Shown: positions 1-9,651, numbered from the stretch's first letter. The stretch is 64,000 nucleotides of DNA from Bacillota bacterium (GCA_030019365.1 JASEFA010000001.1:248001-312000); one strand, 5' to 3'. Numbers and translations are program-made. The notes: generated from the sequence alone by a model not told the origin.

Positions 1-1029
1 CAGGCCACCGGGGGTATGGCCGGAGGGGGAGGCCTGGACGGTCCCGCCGGTGCCGGGGGCGGCGACGGGCCGCGCGGGCCCGGCGATATGGCGCCGCAGG
101 AGATACCGGTGCGGGAAGGGGAGGAAATGAGGCCTCCGTGGGAAGAAGTGGTGGCCGGCAGCCCGGCCATGGACCGGGCGGTAGCCCTGGCCCGCCAGAT
201 CGCCGCCAGCCTCCGTCCCGCCCTGGTGTGGGGGGAGCTGGGGGCGGGCAAGAGCTTCATGTGCGCGTACATGCATTGCCACGGGCCCCTGGCGGGCCAG
301 CAACTGGTGGTAGTTTCCTGCGGCGGCAGTCCCCACGCCTTGAAGGACAGGCTGGGGAGGGTCACGGATAAGGGCAACTCGTTCCAGGGAACCCTGGTCC
401 TGGAACAGGTCGAGGAGCTCCCGCCCGAGTGGCAGGCGAGCCTGCTGGGCCTTCTCGAGCAGGAAGAGGGCGGTGTGCGCGTGCTGGCCACCACCAGGGG
501 AAAGCTCAAGCAGGCCGTGGACGAAGGGCGGTTCCGGGAAGACCTGTACTGGCGGCTGAGCGAGCTGCAGCTGCGCGTCCCCCCTCTGCGCGAGCGCCTC
601 GAGGACCTGGAACCCTTGCTGGCGGCCTTCTGGACCGAGCTGGCCGGACAACCTCTCGACCTGACGGCTCCCGGCAGGCAGCGCCTGCTGCGCTATCGCT
701 GGCCGGGAAACGTGCGCGAGCTGCGCAACTTCGCCCACCGCTACTTCCTGCTCTGGAAGGGGTTGCCCCTGTTCCCGCCCGAGGAGCGCGAGAAGATGGC
801 CCTGGATGACTTCCTTTCCGCCGTGGAGGAGGAATCCCTGCGGGTTCCCATCCAGGTGGTGCCGGGCACCATGGAGAGCATGCAGGCCCAGATCATGCAC
901 GAGATGGCCCGCCGCATCAAAGGGAGCAAGGCAGAGGTGGCGCGGCGGCTGGGGATCAGCCGTACCACCCTGTGGAAACGGCTGAAGGAAGCAGGACGGG
1001 CCACCGCCGGCGGAGAAGGGATATCGTAG
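1..1029 (+). CDS. NtrC-like AAA+ regulator with Fis-type HTH, lacking the sigma-54 contact motif (possibly 5' partial)
   Basis: The frame is open from the window edge, so the N-terminus may lie outside. An internal start is the ATG at 127, preceded by GGGGAGG; it would give 300 residues. Numbering from there, Walker A is GELGAGKS (36-43). The family hallmarks FREDLYWRL, LRVPPLRER and YRWPGNVRELRN follow, and a Fis-like helix-turn-helix (SKAEVARRLGISRTTLWKRL) ends the protein. Two things are odd. The GAFTGA loop that touches sigma-54 is absent (the region is shortened), and Walker B reads TLVLEQVEEL instead of the usual LDE pattern. The protein can therefore probably bind DNA but may not activate sigma-54 polymerase. 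The segment before 127 is a Gly/Pro-rich linker in good codon usage, suggesting an upstream sensory domain. The UPF0182 gene follows 12 bases later. Target genes are unknown. Confidence 0.75.
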   Translation, partial: QATGGMAGGGGLDGPAGAGGGDGPRGPGDMAPQEIPVREGEEMRPPWEEVVAGSPAMDRAVALARQIAASLRPALVWGELGAGKSFMCAYMHCHGPLAGQQLVVVSCGGSPHALKDRLGRVTDKGNSFQGTLVLEQVEELPPEWQASLLGLLEQEEGGVRVLATTRGKLKQAVDEGRFREDLYWRLSELQLRVPPLRERLEDLEPLLAAFWTELAGQPLDLTAPGRQRLLRYRWPGNVRELRNFAHRYFLLWKGLPLFPPEEREKMALDDFLSAVEEESLRVPIQVVPGTMESMQAQIMHEMARRIKGSKAEVARRLGISRTTLWKRLKEAGRATAGGEGIS

Positions 1030-1041
1030 GCTGGCGAGGAG

Positions 1042-3741
1042 GTGGTGACGATAAGGGAGCGCACGCGGCTGTCCCTGCTGATACTCGGAGTGGTGCTGGG
1101 CATCCTGCTCGTGGTCGCGGTTGCCGCCGCATACGTCTACACCGAGTGGCTGTGGTTCAGCCACCTGGGTTACGCCGGGGTGCTCTGGCGGGTGTGGCTC
1201 TCCCGGCTGTGGGTGGGGGCGGGGGTCGGCCTGGTGTATGCCCTCTTGCTGGGAGTGAACCTGTACTGGGCGCAGCGGCAGCGCCACCTGGGGGTTCAGG
1301 AGGCATGGGGGATACCTCCCCTGCCGGCCCGCTTCGGCATGCTGGTGTGGGTGGCCAGTATCGGGGTGGGCTTCATAGCCGGTCTGTCCTCATCGGGGCA
1401 ATGGCCCCTGGTGCTGTCCTACCTGAATCAGGTGGGCTTCCGCCTGGCCGACCCCCTCTTCGGGCGGGATGCGTCCTTCTACGTGTTTTCCCTGCCGTTC
1501 TTGCGGCTGGTGTACACCCTGGCTTCCACCCTGCTGGTGCTCTGCTTTCTGGGGGCTGCCGTCATCTACTTCCTGACCGGAGGGCTGGTGGGGACGGGGG
1601 GTCGCATCTCCATCGGGCGCCAGGCCAGGTGGCACCTGTCCCTCCTGGTGGTGGGATACCTCGGGCTGAAGGCGTGGGGATACTGGCTTGACCGTTACGG
1701 ACTTCTTTTATCGCAGCGGGGCGCGGTGTTCGGGGCCGGGTACGCCGACGTGCACGCGGTGCTGCCCGCCCTCAACGTGCTCACCGGGCTGGCTCTCGCG
1801 GTTGCCGCGGTGGTGGTGTTCACCGCCCGCCTGCGCAATGGGCGTCCCGTCCTGGCGGCCCTGGGTTTGCTCGTGGCCGCTTCCCTGGTGGGGGGGACGA
1901 TTTACCCTGCCGCCGTACAGCAGTTTAGGGTTAACCCCAATGAGCTGGAGAAGGAGAAGCCCTTCATCAGCAATGACATCAAGTTCACCCGCCTGGCCTA
2001 CAACCTGGACGCCATCAAGGAGGTGCCGTTTGCCCCCCGCGATGCGCTAACCTACGAGGATCTGGTGACAGCCCCGGAAGTGGTCGAGAACATCCGCCTC
2101 TGGGATTACCAGCCCCTGAGGCAAACCTACGCCCAGCTGCAGGAGATCCGCCTGTACTACACCTTCCCCGATACCGATGTGGACCGCTATACGGTGGGCG
2201 GTCGCTACCGGCAGGTGCTGGTGGGGATGCGGGAGCTCAACCAGGCCAACCTGCCCGAAGCAGCCCGCACCTGGATCAACGAGCGCCTGAAGTATACCCA
2301 CGGTTACGGCATGGTGATGAGCCCTGCCAACCGGTTCAGCGAGGAGGGGATGCCCGAGTTCTTCATCAAGGACATCCCGCCCGTTGCCACCGCGGATGTG
2401 GGGGTCAGGGAGCCCCGCATCTACTACGGGGAACTCACCAACCAGTGGGTAGTGGTGAAGACCCGCGAGAAAGAGTTCGATTACCCCCGCGGCGACGTCA
2501 ACGAATGGTATACGTACGAGGGTCGGGGTGGTCTGCCCATCGGGAGCTGGCTGAACCGGCTGGCCTTCGCCGTGCGCCTGGAGAGCTACCAGCTGCTGTT
2601 CTCCGGGGCCATCGCCCCCGATAGCCGGGTGATGCTTTACCGCAACATTGCCCAGCGTACCCGGCGCATAGCGCCTTTTCTGCACCTGGACCGCGACCCC
2701 TACCCCGTGCTGCACGAGGGGCGCATCTTCTGGATCATCGATGCCTACACCACCAGCAACAGCTTCCCTTACTCCCAGCGATCGCCCGAAGGGTTCAACT
2801 ACGTGCGCAACTCCGTGAAGGTGGTGGTGGACGCCTTCAACGGCGACATCACCTACTACATGTTCGACCCCACCGATCCCATCGTGCAGACCTACGGGCG
2901 CATCTTCCCCGGCCTCTTTCGACCGGCGGAAGAGATGCCGGCCGGGCTGAGGGCGCACGTCCGCTATCCGGTGGACCTCTTCCGGTGGCAGGCCAAGATG
3001 TACGCCGCGTATCACATGCAGGACCCCTTCGTCTTCTACAACCGGGAAGACCTCTGGAACGTGGCCCAGGAGATCTTCGGCAAAGATACCGTGGAGATGG
3101 AGCCTTACTATCTGATGATGGAGCTGGATCCCCGGGTCGGTCCCGAGTACATCCTGCTCCTGCCCTACACCCCCAACGAGAAGCGGAACATGATCGCCTG
3201 GATGGCGGCCCGCTGCGACGGGACCCATTACGGTCAGCTCCTGGTGTACAAGTTCCCCAAGGAGCGGCTGGTGTTCGGCCCCATGCAGATCGAGGCGCGG
3301 ATCGACCAGGATGCCCGCATCTCCCAGGACCTGGCCCTGTGGGGAGCCAAGGAACTGGTATTCCGGGGCAATCTGCTGGTCATTCCTATCAAGGAGTCCA
3401 TCCTGTACGTCGAACCCCTCTACCTGCAGTCTCCCGAGACCAAGCTGCCCGAGCTCAAGCGGGTAATAGTGGGCTACGGCAACGTGGTGGCCATGGAGCG
3501 CACCCTGGAGGACGCTCTACGCGCAGCCACCCTGGGGGTGACGGGACCACCGGTCGGGCCTCCCACTGGGCCCCCGGCGGTGGAGACCATCCCCGACCTG
3601 GTCAGGCGGGCCAGCGAGCTCTATCGCACGGCCCAGGAGCGGGTGGCGGCCGCCGACTGGGCCGGGTACGGTCAGGCCCTGGGGGAGCTGGGGGACGTGC
3701 TGCAGAGACTGCGCGAACTGACCGGAGGGACATCGCCGTGA
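1042..3741 (+). CDS. UPF0182 family integral membrane protein
   Basis: A protein of 899 residues starting at GTG 1042 behind GCGAGGAGG. The N-terminal third holds about seven hydrophobic segments. The remaining two thirds form a large soluble domain rich in Tyr, Arg and Pro, with repeated YPxxLF-like stretches; this architecture and length fit the UPF0182 family found in Actinobacteria, Cyanobacteria and Clostridia. The biochemical function of the family is not established; the soluble part is expected to be extracytoplasmic. The C-terminus after a PVGPPTGPP linker is helical. Its stop overlaps the start of the next gene (GTGA), so the two are probably co-translated. Confidence 0.85.
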   Translation: MVTIRERTRLSLLILGVVLGILLVVAVAAAYVYTEWLWFSHLGYAGVLWRVWLSRLWVGAGVGLVYALLLGVNLYWAQRQRHLGVQEAWGIPPLPARFGMLVWVASIGVGFIAGLSSSGQWPLVLSYLNQVGFRLADPLFGRDASFYVFSLPFLRLVYTLASTLLVLCFLGAAVIYFLTGGLVGTGGRISIGRQARWHLSLLVVGYLGLKAWGYWLDRYGLLLSQRGAVFGAGYADVHAVLPALNVLTGLALAVAAVVVFTARLRNGRPVLAALGLLVAASLVGGTIYPAAVQQFRVNPNELEKEKPFISNDIKFTRLAYNLDAIKEVPFAPRDALTYEDLVTAPEVVENIRLWDYQPLRQTYAQLQEIRLYYTFPDTDVDRYTVGGRYRQVLVGMRELNQANLPEAARTWINERLKYTHGYGMVMSPANRFSEEGMPEFFIKDIPPVATADVGVREPRIYYGELTNQWVVVKTREKEFDYPRGDVNEWYTYEGRGGLPIGSWLNRLAFAVRLESYQLLFSGAIAPDSRVMLYRNIAQRTRRIAPFLHLDRDPYPVLHEGRIFWIIDAYTTSNSFPYSQRSPEGFNYVRNSVKVVVDAFNGDITYYMFDPTDPIVQTYGRIFPGLFRPAEEMPAGLRAHVRYPVDLFRWQAKMYAAYHMQDPFVFYNREDLWNVAQEIFGKDTVEMEPYYLMMELDPRVGPEYILLLPYTPNEKRNMIAWMAARCDGTHYGQLLVYKFPKERLVFGPMQIEARIDQDARISQDLALWGAKELVFRGNLLVIPIKESILYVEPLYLQSPETKLPELKRVIVGYGNVVAMERTLEDALRAATLGVTGPPVGPPTGPPAVETIPDLVRRASELYRTAQERVAAADWAGYGQALGELGDVLQRLRELTGGTSP

Positions 3742-5096
3742 CGACGGGCGGAAGCGCGGGAGGGGACAGGCCCGGGATCCCGGCGCTTAAGGACGCAGTG
3801 CGGCAGGCCGTTTCCACCCGAGCCGCGGAAGTGATCGGGTTGGCCGAGGAGGTGTTCCGCCATCCCGAGCTGGGGTTCAGGGAGACCCGTACGGCCGCGC
3901 TGATCGCCGGCAAGCTGGCGGACCTCGCCCTTGAGCCCCAGCCCGGCCTGGCCATTACCGGAGTGCGGGCGGAGCTCGATTTCGGAAGGCCCGGTCCCAC
4001 GGTCGCCATCTTCGGGGAACTGGACGCCGTGGTGTGCTATCAACATCCGGATGCTGACCCCCATACGGGCGCCGTGCACGCGTGCGGTCACCACGGGCAA
4101 CTGGCCGCCATGTGGGGGGCTGCGGCCGGCCTCACCATACCCGAGCTGCGTCCGCATCTTTCGGGCCGGGTGGTGTTCTGGGCGGTCCCCGCCGAGGAGT
4201 ACGTGGAGATCGAGTTCCGCCAGCGCCTGCGGCAGGAGGGGAAGATCTCGTTCCTCGGGGGAAAGCAGGAACTTATCGCCCGCGGGCTGCTGGACGACGT
4301 GGATCTGGCCATGCTCTGCCACGCCGACTCGGACAACCCCGGCCGCAAGGCCAAGGTGGGGGGGACCTGCAACGGCTTCATCGGGAAGCTCGCCGCCTTC
4401 GAGGGGAAGGAGGCCCATGCCGGCGGTGCGCCCCACCAGGGTGTGAATGCCCTCAACGCCGCCATCCTGGGCATCATGGGCATCCACTGCCAGCGGGAGA
4501 CCTTCCGGGACGAGGATCACGTGCGGGTGCATCCCATCCTCACCCGGGGTGGGGATCTGGTCAACATCGTCCCCGCCGACGTCCGCCTGGAGACATATGT
4601 GCGGGCGGCTACCACCGAGGCCATGGCGGACGCTAACCGCAAGGTCAACCGGGCCCTCCGCGCGGGGGCGCTGGCAGTGGGGGGGCGGGTCCGCATCGAG
4701 GACATACCCGGGTACCTGCCCATGCGCAACGATCCCCAGCTCACCCGCGTGTTTGCGGACAACCTGGGCCTTCTCATCGGTCCGGAGAACATCACCTGCG
4801 AGGAGCACATGGGTGGATCGACGGACATGGGTGATGTCAGCCACCTCATGCCGGCCATTCACCCGTCCATCGGTGGCGTGGCGGGGCGGGCTCATGCCCG
4901 GGATTTCCGGGTAGTCGATCCCGAGATGGCCTACGTCGTCCCGGCGCAGGCCATGGCCATGACGGTGGTGGACCTTCTGGCCGGGGAGGCAGCCGTGGCC
5001 TCCGGCATACTGGCTGATTTCCGGTCCCTGGCAGCGGACCGGGATGAGTACGCCAGACTGTGGGACAAGCTCATTTCCCCAGAGGAGGTTCCTTAG
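3738..5096 (+). CDS. M20-family amidohydrolase / peptidase
   Basis: The start chosen is GTG 3738, overlapping the previous stop, with GGAGGG at 3724-3729; this gives 452 residues. The N-terminal LAEEVFRHPELGFRE motif and the metal-site signatures GELDAV, HACGHH and PAEEY identify the M20D (aminoacylase / carboxypeptidase / amidohydrolase) group. These are cytosolic dinuclear-metal hydrolases that cleave N-acyl or peptide-like amide bonds. The central lid domain carries HAGGAPHQGVNALNAA, the usual substrate-side His motif. The exact substrate (N-acyl amino acid, aminobenzoyl-glutamate or dipeptide) cannot be told. AsnS follows after 3 bases, which looks like chance operon clustering rather than a pathway. 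Confidence 0.85.
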   Translation: MTTGGSAGGDRPGIPALKDAVRQAVSTRAAEVIGLAEEVFRHPELGFRETRTAALIAGKLADLALEPQPGLAITGVRAELDFGRPGPTVAIFGELDAVVCYQHPDADPHTGAVHACGHHGQLAAMWGAAAGLTIPELRPHLSGRVVFWAVPAEEYVEIEFRQRLRQEGKISFLGGKQELIARGLLDDVDLAMLCHADSDNPGRKAKVGGTCNGFIGKLAAFEGKEAHAGGAPHQGVNALNAAILGIMGIHCQRETFRDEDHVRVHPILTRGGDLVNIVPADVRLETYVRAATTEAMADANRKVNRALRAGALAVGGRVRIEDIPGYLPMRNDPQLTRVFADNLGLLIGPENITCEEHMGGSTDMGDVSHLMPAIHPSIGGVAGRAHARDFRVVDPEMAYVVPAQAMAMTVVDLLAGEAAVASGILADFRSLAADRDEYARLWDKLISPEEVP

Positions 5097-5099
5097 CCG

Positions 5100-6395
5100 G
5101 TGGGGGATGCGGTGCGTATTGAGGAACTGCGCGGACATGTTGGTGAAGAGGTCCGCATCCAGGGCTGGCTGTACAATCTGCGCTCGAGCGGCAAGATCCA
5201 TTTCCTCATCGTCCGGGATGGGTCGGGATTCGCGCAGGCGGTGGCCACCGCCTCCGACCTGGATCCGGAAACCTTTGCGCTGGCGGGCCGGCTCACCCAG
5301 GAGTCGTCGATCCGCGTGCGCGGCAAGGTGCGGGAGGACGGCCGGGCACCTGGCGGGTACGAGCTGAGCCTCACCGGGCTGGAGGTCGTGCAGTGGGCCC
5401 AGGACTACCCCATCACCCCCAAGGAGCACGGGGTGGAGTTCCTGGTGGAGCGGCGCCACCTCTGGCTGCGCACCCCGCGCCAGCAGGCCATCATGCGCAT
5501 CCGCCACACGGTCATCAGCGCCATCCGGGAGTTGCTGGATAACCGGGGCTTCCTGTGCGTGGACGCCCCCATCCTCACGCCGGCGGCATGTGAGGGCACC
5601 ACCACCCTCTTCCGCACTGATTACTTCGGCACCCCGGCGTACCTGAGCCAGAGCGGCCAGCTGTACAACGAGGCGACCTGCGCCGCCCTGGGCCTGGTCT
5701 ACTGCTTCGGGCCCACCTTTCGGGCCGAGAAATCCAAGACCCGCCGTCACCTCATGGAGTTCTGGATGGTGGAGCCCGAGATGGCGTACTGGGATCTGAA
5801 TCAGAGCATGGCCCTGGGGGAGGAGATAGTCTCCCACGTGGTGCAACGGGTGCTCACGGACCGGAGACGAGAGCTGGAGCAACTGGAGAGGGACCCTGCT
5901 CCTCTGGAGAAGGTGGTACCGCCGTTCCCGCGCATATCATACGATGAGGCCCGCGAGATCCTGTTGCGGAACGGTCGCGACCTCCCCTGGGGGGAAGATT
6001 TCGGGGCACCGGACGAGACCGTGATTTCCCAGAGCTTCGAGAGGCCGGTGCACGTGCACCGGTACCCGGCCCGGTGCAAGGCCTTCTACATGAAGAGAGA
6101 TCCGGAGCGGCCGGAGGTGGCCCTGTGCGCCGACCTGCTGGCTCCGGAAGGTTACGGCGAGATTATAGGCGGTGGGCAGAGAGAGGATGACCTCGAGACG
6201 CTGGCCGCGCGGGTGCGGGAGCTGGGTCTTCCCGCCGAGAGCTACGAGTGGTACCTGGACCTGCGCCGGTACGGCAGCGTTCCCCATTCCGGCTTCGGAC
6301 TGGGGATAGAGCGGACGGTGGCATGGGTATGCGGGCTGGGGCACGTGCGGGAGGCCATTCCCTTCCCGCGCATGCTCTATCACCTGACCCCGTGA
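5100..6395 (+). CDS. asnS: Asparaginyl-tRNA synthetase
   Basis: 431 residues, the usual bacterial AsnRS length. An N-terminal OB-fold anticodon-binding domain (about 1-110; [19 protein letters not shown]) is followed by the class II catalytic core: motif 2 region [19 protein letters not shown] and motif 3 [15 protein letters not shown]. The ending [19 protein letters not shown] is typical of AsnRS rather than AspRS, and the insertion domain of bacterial AspRS is absent. GTG 5100 is used with AGGAGG at 5083-5088. The enzyme charges tRNA-Asn with asparagine in the cytosol, implying direct asparaginylation in this organism. Identity against the closely related AspRS/AsnRS subgroup rests on these motifs only. 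Confidence 0.9.
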   Translation: MGDAVRIEELRGHVGEEVRIQGWLYNLRSSGKIHFLIVRDGSGFAQAVATASDLDPETFALAGRLTQESSIRVRGKVREDGRAPGGYELSLTGLEVVQWAQDYPITPKEHGVEFLVERRHLWLRTPRQQAIMRIRHTVISAIRELLDNRGFLCVDAPILTPAACEGTTTLFRTDYFGTPAYLSQSGQLYNEATCAALGLVYCFGPTFRAEKSKTRRHLMEFWMVEPEMAYWDLNQSMALGEEIVSHVVQRVLTDRRRELEQLERDPAPLEKVVPPFPRISYDEAREILLRNGRDLPWGEDFGAPDETVISQSFERPVHVHRYPARCKAFYMKRDPERPEVALCADLLAPEGYGEIIGGGQREDDLETLAARVRELGLPAESYEWYLDLRRYGSVPHSGFGLGIERTVAWVCGLGHVREAIPFPRMLYHLTP

Positions 6396-6504
6396 CGGGT
6401 GGCCCCGGGGGAGGCCGCGGTTTCCCCCCGAGAAGCGCTCCGTCTCTCCTCCAAGGCCAGCGAGGGCGGGCTGTTTCCTGGGGCTGGGCAGGAGGTCGGA
6501 TAAA

Positions 6505-7347
6505 ATGCGGGAGATCGGGGAGTTGCTCCGGCAAACCCGGGAAGAAAAGGGACTGTCCCTGAAAGACGCGCAGGTTGAAACCAAGATCCGCACCCGGTAC
6601 CTGGAAGCCCTCGAGCGCGGGGACGAGACCGTGGTGCCGGGAGAAGTGTACTTCCGGGGGTTCCTGCGTACCTATGCCAACTTCCTGGGCCTGGACGGTC
6701 AGGAACTGGCGTCACGCTACCGTGCCCTCAAGGAGGCGGAACGGGCCAGCCAGGCACCGCCCCCGGCCGCTCCCCGCAAGGTCGCCCGTTTCCCTCGCGC
6801 GTTGCCCGTCACGGCACTCGTCCTGTTCCTTCTGGCGGCGCTTTTCGTGGCGTGGTGGGCCTGGCAATCGGGGCTGCTACCCACCGGTGCCCTTCCTTCC
6901 CGCGAGGGACCGCCGGCGCCCGGCCCCGCGCCGGGTCCCACTGAGCCGGGCGGTCCGGGGACGCCTGCGCCCGGCGGTGCCGCGCCTGGGGGCCCCGGAA
7001 CTACGCCCGGCGTGCCCGGAGGTGGACCTGGTGGTGCTCCGGGCGTGACCCTGGAAGAGGTGCCCGGGCCGCGCGGGGTGGTGACCCTGAATGTCCAGGG
7101 GGCTTCTTCCCTCGAAGTGAAGGCCTCCTTCCGCGACCGCTGCTGGGTGCGGGTGACCGCAGACGGCCTGGTGCGGGAGGAGACCACCTATACATCCGGG
7201 CAGGAGAAGCTGTGGCGAGCCCAGGCCAGCCTCAAGCTGCGGGCGGGGAACGCCGGTGCCATCGTGCTCAGTGTCAACGGGGTGCCCGTGGGGGAGCTGG
7301 GCGGAGCGGGAGACGTCGTCGACGTCATCGTCCAGGTCGCCCGCTAG
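6505..7347 (+). CDS. RodZ-like helix-turn-helix membrane protein
   Basis: 280 residues starting at ATG 6505 with GGAGG 10 bases upstream. Residues 1-70 form an HTH_25/Cro-type fold (IGELLRQTREEKGLSLKDAQ; YFRGFLRTYANFLGLD), characteristic of RodZ. A single membrane segment lies near 102-120, followed by a Pro/Gly-rich low-complexity linker (about 130-185) and a C-terminal beta-rich domain of the DUF4115 type (CWVRVTADG ... GNAGAIVLSVNG). RodZ anchors MreB filaments to the elongation machinery and helps set rod shape. The D-Ala-D-Ala carboxypeptidase gene directly downstream fits a cell-wall role. Confidence 0.88.
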   Translation: MREIGELLRQTREEKGLSLKDAQVETKIRTRYLEALERGDETVVPGEVYFRGFLRTYANFLGLDGQELASRYRALKEAERASQAPPPAAPRKVARFPRALPVTALVLFLLAALFVAWWAWQSGLLPTGALPSREGPPAPGPAPGPTEPGGPGTPAPGGAAPGGPGTTPGVPGGGPGGAPGVTLEEVPGPRGVVTLNVQGASSLEVKASFRDRCWVRVTADGLVREETTYTSGQEKLWRAQASLKLRAGNAGAIVLSVNGVPVGELGGAGDVVDVIVQVAR

Positions 7348-7396
7348 CCGGAACATACCCGGCCGCCCGCATCCATATCTTCGTCCGGGGGGCTCC

Positions 7397-8683
7397 TTGA
7401 TCCGGTTCCGGTACTGTGCACTTGTGCTGGCGGTGTTGTTGGGCTCCATACTTGTCTGTAACCAGCCGCACCCCCGCCCGGTCGGAGCGGAGGGTTACGA
7501 GGAGTACGGCCTCCATGGTGGCCCGGGCTGGAGTGAGGATCGGGGCGAGGGCTGGGGCGAGGACTGGGGCGAGGTGCCCGCCCTGGTGGAGCCGCCCGTC
7601 AGCGCGGAGCGGCCCCGCCTGGACTGCCGGGCTGCCGTGCTCATGGAATGGACCACTGGGGCCGTCCTCTATGCCCTCCGTGCCACGGAAGAACGGGACC
7701 CCGCCAGCCTCACCAAGATCATGACCGCCGTGGTGGCCATCGAGCAGGGTTCCCTGCCCGAACCGGTGAGGATATCCGCCGATGCCGCCTGGATGCCCGG
7801 ATCGGTGATGGGCCTGCGGGAAGGTCAGGAGTATACTCTGAGGGACCTGCTGTACGGGCTGCTCCTGGAATCGGGCAATGATGCCGCCGTGGCCATCGCC
7901 CAGCACATAGCGGGGAGCGAGCAGGACTTCGCCCGTCTCATGACGGAAAAGGCCCGGGGCCTGGGTGCCATTTCCACCAGGTTTCGGAACCCCCACGGCC
8001 TGACCGAACCCGGGCATTGCAGCACAGCCTACGACCTGGCTCTCATCACCAGGTACGCCTTGACCCTGCCCCTGTTCGCCGAGATGGTGGCCACGGTGCA
8101 AAAGCAGGTGGCCGACCTGGGCGATCCCTCGTCAACGGGTACCCTGTACAATACCAACCGGCTGCTGGGTGTGTACCCCGGCATGGAGGGGGGGAAGACG
8201 GGCACCACCGCTGCCGCCGGTGCCTGCCTGATCACCTCCACCATGCGCGATGGCATGCGCCTCATCAGCGTGGTCCTCGATTCCGCCGACCGGTGGGGAG
8301 ACACCCGTCGCCTCCTGGACTGGGGGTTTGCCAACTTCACCCTGGTCGAACGGGGGCACGCGGGAGAGTACTACCGGAGTATCCCCGTGGCGGGAGGTGC
8401 TGCGCGCTCGGTCGACCTGGTACTCTCTCGAGACCTGGTGGCGGTCATCCACAAGTCAGAATCGAACAGGGTGCGATTGCTTGAGGAACTGGCGAGACGC
8501 GCCCTGAGTCCGGTGCGGCGGGGCCAGCCCCTGGGGAAGCTCATCATCCTCGCTGGTGAGCGGCAGGCGGCCGAGGTGATACTGGTGGCCCGGGAACCGG
8601 TTCCCCGGGCCACCCCGTTCTGGCTGATATGGAAATGCTTTCTTCCGGCCCTCCGCTGGCTGCACGCGGCTGGCCTGACGTGA
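7397..8683 (+). CDS. D-alanyl-D-alanine carboxypeptidase, S11 family (DacF/DacB-like)
   Basis: TTG 7397, behind a GGGGGGC tract, places a clean signal peptide (IRFRYCALVLAVLLGSILV) at the N-terminus; 428 residues. The three penicillin-binding motifs are intact: SLTK (S104, K107), SGN (S159) and KTG (K267). After the transpeptidase fold comes the usual C-terminal beta domain and a final hydrophobic/amphipathic stretch ending in LPALRWLHAAGL that would anchor it to the outer face of the membrane. Such enzymes trim the terminal D-Ala of peptidoglycan stem peptides; in spore-formers members act on vegetative or spore cortex wall. A 12-bp repeat encodes the EGWGEDWGE region just after the signal peptide. 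Confidence 0.9.
   Translation: MIRFRYCALVLAVLLGSILVCNQPHPRPVGAEGYEEYGLHGGPGWSEDRGEGWGEDWGEVPALVEPPVSAERPRLDCRAAVLMEWTTGAVLYALRATEERDPASLTKIMTAVVAIEQGSLPEPVRISADAAWMPGSVMGLREGQEYTLRDLLYGLLLESGNDAAVAIAQHIAGSEQDFARLMTEKARGLGAISTRFRNPHGLTEPGHCSTAYDLALITRYALTLPLFAEMVATVQKQVADLGDPSSTGTLYNTNRLLGVYPGMEGGKTGTTAAAGACLITSTMRDGMRLISVVLDSADRWGDTRRLLDWGFANFTLVERGHAGEYYRSIPVAGGAARSVDLVLSRDLVAVIHKSESNRVRLLEELARRALSPVRRGQPLGKLIILAGERQAAEVILVAREPVPRATPFWLIWKCFLPALRWLHAAGLT
7542..7574 (+). repeat. 12-bp in-frame tandem repeat in carboxypeptidase gene
   Basis: GGGGCGAGG recurs at 7542, 7554 and 7566 with exact 12-bp spacing, encoding the Gly-Glu-Trp-rich linker after the signal peptide. Seen directly in the sequence. 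Confidence 0.85.
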
Positions 8684-8693
8684 GCCAGGAGCG

Positions 8694-8722
8694 TTGATGG
8701 ATGGAGGGCTGACTGCCATAAT
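8694..8722 (+). promoter_or_regulatory. Predicted sigma-A-type promoter for the cooC-like gene
   Basis: TTGATG (8694-8699), 17-bp spacer, CATAAT (8717-8722): close to consensus and standing out from the GC-rich surroundings. It lies just after the carboxypeptidase stop and before the cooC-like gene. Confidence 0.55.
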
Positions 8723-8796
8723 GAAGGCGTTCCATTCGAGTGGGCGGGATGGAGAGGGGGACGATCTTGTCTCAGCAGGGTGGAGGCGGGGACGGG

Positions 8797-9603
8797 GTGA
8801 AGCTGGCGGTTTGTGGTAAGGGCGGGGTGGGGAAGACCACCGTGGCGGCCTTGCTGGCAGAGGTGTACGCTCGCCGGGGGTACCGGGTGCTGGCCGTGGA
8901 CGCCGACCCTGACGCTAACCTGGGGCTGGCCCTGGGGTTCGCCCCCGAGGAGCTGGCCCGGGTGGTGCCGGTGGCAGCCATGGACGAGCTCATAGCCGAG
9001 CGCACCGGAGCGCGCCCCGGGTCGGTGGGGGGCTGGTTTGCCCTCAACCCCAAGGTGGACGACCTCCCCGAGCGACTGGGGCTGGAGCGCGATCACATCA
9101 GGCTGCTGGTCATGGGCGGAGTGAAGCCGGCTGGCAGCGGGTGCGCCTGCCCCGAAAACGCGCTCCTGCAGGCCCTGCTCCGTCACCTGGTCCTGCAGAG
9201 GAATGACACCGTGGTAGTGGACCTGGAGGCGGGACTGGAGCACGTGGGTCGCGGGACGGCCCGGGGCGTGGACGCCTTCCTGGTGGTGGTAGAACCCGGG
9301 CGGCGCAGCTTCCAGACGGCACGGGCGGTGGCGGCGGCTGCCCGCGCCCTGGGGGTGAAGCGCGTGCTCGGGGTGGCCAACAAGGTTCGGCCTGGAGAAG
9401 AGGAAATCGTGCGGGCGGGGCTGGAGGAGGAGATGAAGGCCCACGGTCTGGCCCCTGTTCCTCTGGTGGCTGTTTTCCCCTACGAGCTGGAAGCGGTGAA
9501 AGCCGATGCCGAGGGCCGTCCGGTGTACGAGATGTGCCCGAAACTGCGGCGGGTGGCGGAGAACCTGTTCGGGGTGTTGCAGCAGGAACTGGCTCGGCTG
9601 TAG
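8797..9603 (+). CDS. cooC: CooC-like nickel-insertion ATPase (MinD/ArsA superfamily)
   Basis: The conserved protein begins at GTG 8797 (VKLAVCGKGGVGKTT) with GGAGG at 8781-8785; in-frame TTG 8770 and ATG 8749 are alternatives adding a hydrophilic tail. From 8797 it is 268 residues. The deviant Walker A GKGGVGKTT, switch region DADPDANLGLALG and the CACPE motif (a C-x-C pair that bridges metal in CooC dimers) identify a carbon monoxide dehydrogenase accessory ATPase. CooC loads Ni into the CODH C-cluster. No CODH/ACS genes lie in this window, so the partner must be elsewhere. It stands with its own promoter ahead of a PLP enzyme of unknown role. Confidence 0.82.
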   Translation: MKLAVCGKGGVGKTTVAALLAEVYARRGYRVLAVDADPDANLGLALGFAPEELARVVPVAAMDELIAERTGARPGSVGGWFALNPKVDDLPERLGLERDHIRLLVMGGVKPAGSGCACPENALLQALLRHLVLQRNDTVVVDLEAGLEHVGRGTARGVDAFLVVVEPGRRSFQTARAVAAAARALGVKRVLGVANKVRPGEEEIVRAGLEEEMKAHGLAPVPLVAVFPYELEAVKADAEGRPVYEMCPKLRRVAENLFGVLQQELARL

Positions 9604-9651
9604 AATGGCGGTGTACCCGGCTGCAATTATGTTGATGGAGGGTTACGCCAC

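Noticed and set aside
2047-3228. Long minus-strand ORF of 393 codons
   Set aside because: Antisense of the UPF0182 gene; His/Gly/Val-rich composition typical of shadow frames in GC-rich DNA.
3672-5882. Minus-strand ORF of 736 codons
   Set aside because: Antisense to the M20 peptidase and asnS; no domains, His/Leu/Gly-rich shadow frame.
8184-8230. GC-rich inverted repeats as regulatory hairpins inside genes
   Set aside because: Such short GC dyads are expected by chance at this base composition; only those in intergenic or AT-rich context were kept.
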